DNA of 64,000 nucleotides, taken from contig NC_092798.1 in assembly GCF_918797505.1 (NCBI RefSeq), positions 3,733,501 through 3,797,500 of the forward strand. The letters are read 5' to 3'. Origin of the DNA: Bemisia tabaci. Its lineage: Eukaryota > Arthropoda > Insecta > Hemiptera > Aleyrodidae. Made by a program: the position numbers and the translations under genes. Positions 63,306 to 64,000 of this stretch are shown in pieces (position 1 is the first letter of the stretch; every line of letters starts with the position of its first letter). Below the pieces are notes generated by a model. The model ran no database searches and had not been told where the DNA came from. It saw only the letters and a program-made list of their open reading frames with translations.

Positions 63306-63331
63306 TTATTAGCTTTGTTGACAATCTTTGA
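62888..63331 (+). CDS. In-frame tandem-repeat open frame of unknown status
   Basis: A 147-codon frame made of 41-residue units: (M)VKRGGITSYDMEISQFSRLF then SRSRKRRNCECDKNKKNRYK, present three times, with one extra 18-residue partial unit (FSRSRKRRNCECDKNKKN) between units two and three. Units are 123 bp and 54 bp, both multiples of three, and almost identical, so the frame stays open. The product would be very basic with a repeated C-x-C. There is no known domain, signal peptide or obvious promoter. It could be an exon of a low-complexity protein or a chance-open minisatellite; I lean to the latter. Confidence 0.3.
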   Translation: MLKRGGITSYDMEISQFSRLFSRSRKRRNCECDKNKKNRYKMVKRGEITSYDMEISQFSRLFSRSRKRRNCECDKNKKNFSRSRKRRNCECDKNKKNRYKMVKRGGITSYDMEISQFSRLFSRSRKRRNCECDKNKKNRFISFVDNL

Positions 63332-63390
63332 ATTCTAAACAATGTACGTTCTTTTAGAAGGATATTTGGAAATCAGACATGATTGATTAT

Positions 63391-63525
63391 ATGGACCACA
63401 TTTTGAAATAAGGAACCACTATTTCTGGCTCATTTTAGAAACAACACATGAATCATCGGTTTCCCTTTGCAGAAAGGTGCTTTCATTGAAGAGCCAGAGA
63501 TTGTGGTTCCTTATTGCAAAACGTA
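63391..63525. mobile_element. Family G-like palindromic MITE
   Basis: ATGGACCACATTTTGAAATA and AGGAACCACTATTTCTGGCT mirror AGCCAGAGATTGTGGTTCCT and TATTGCAAAACGTAATCCA. Confidence 0.8.
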
Positions 63526-63741
63526 ATCCACGTCAGAAGAAGCGAAGATAAAAGAACACCTCTACCACCAAAATAGAGATTGTCGCTTACATGATTTGAA
63601 AATAGTCGGTTCAATTTGCATTGTGCTTCAGTGCTGAGTCCATTTTAACTTTTCGCCTTATTACTTTTCACACAGTCAAAAGTCGCAAAAAATTAATCTT
63701 CCTTTTCGCAGCATTAAATAGATAATTAAAGCGCGCCAACT

Positions 63742-63990
63742 AGATTTTTCTCTGAACTTTCAAGTAAAAATTGCAGCTTTATTTTTTGTTTTTACAGCAT
63801 AAAATTTTGAGGCGTTGAGTCAACGCGAAAAGCTAAATTTATTTTTAAAAAATGGCCAGCCCGAGACAATTTTTTAAATAAATTTAGCTTTTTGCGTTGA
63901 CTCAATGTCTCAAAATTTCATTAAACTGTAAAATAAAAAGTAAAGCTGTAATTTTGCTTGAAAAACCAGGAAAAAATCTAGTTTTGCCGC
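63742..63990. repeat. Palindrome, about 120-bp arms
   Basis: TAGATTTTTCTCTGAACTTT and CGTTGAGTCAACGCGAAAAG on the left mirror CTTTTTGCGTTGACTCAATG and GGAAAAAATCTAG on the right. The centre is near 63858. Confidence 0.88.
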
Positions 63991-64000
63991 AGAGAATCTA

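Overview
This is eukaryotic, almost certainly insect, nuclear DNA. The evidence is one long multi-exon gene with GT-AG introns, a cox1-derived nuclear mitochondrial insertion that reads only in the invertebrate mitochondrial code, mariner, hAT and Helitron-type transposons, and intergenic DNA packed with fold-back repeats. A hemipteran such as a whitefly would fit, but the sequence does not prove it. There are no operons and no CRISPR array. Nearly all short open frames here lie in repeats.

The main gene is MCM10, the DNA replication initiation factor, on the + strand. Thirteen exons (25686-46006) were assembled by hand. All 12 internal junctions are GT-AG and keep frame, giving 780 residues ending at a TAA at 46004-46006. 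The OB-fold, the CCCH zinc finger and the C-terminal double zinc domain are all present. Only the first exon or exons, with the start codon, are missing. Just upstream, at 24456-24955, is a run of exactly 500 N, which looks like a fixed-size scaffolding gap. The introns are full of transposons: Helitron copies with tRNA-like modules, a hAT element with a perfect 8-bp target duplication, a mariner fold-back, and several MITEs.

From 1 to 24455 I see no convincing gene. The region holds a frameshifted coiled-coil fragment (406-858), tandem repeats, many MITEs, LINE 3' ends, long poly-G/poly-C tracts, and a large inverted arrangement (11197-22495) whose two ends carry the same modules in the same order from the outside inwards.

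From 46007 to 64000 there is one plausible terminal exon of an unrecognised minus-strand gene (48525-48884) and a CpG-rich block ending in a splice donor (51300-51682). There is also a record of nested insertions: MITE family A (4-bp target duplications) is interrupted once by MITE B, once by a 972-bp mariner, and once by DNA that includes mitochondrial cox1. MITE F is interrupted by the A+B composite, and a hAT MITE sits inside a Helitron-like end. Two in-frame tandem arrays (63-bp and 123-bp units) and five copies of a 165-bp palindromic MITE complete the region.

The family letters used here (A, B, D, E and so on) are local labels, not database names.
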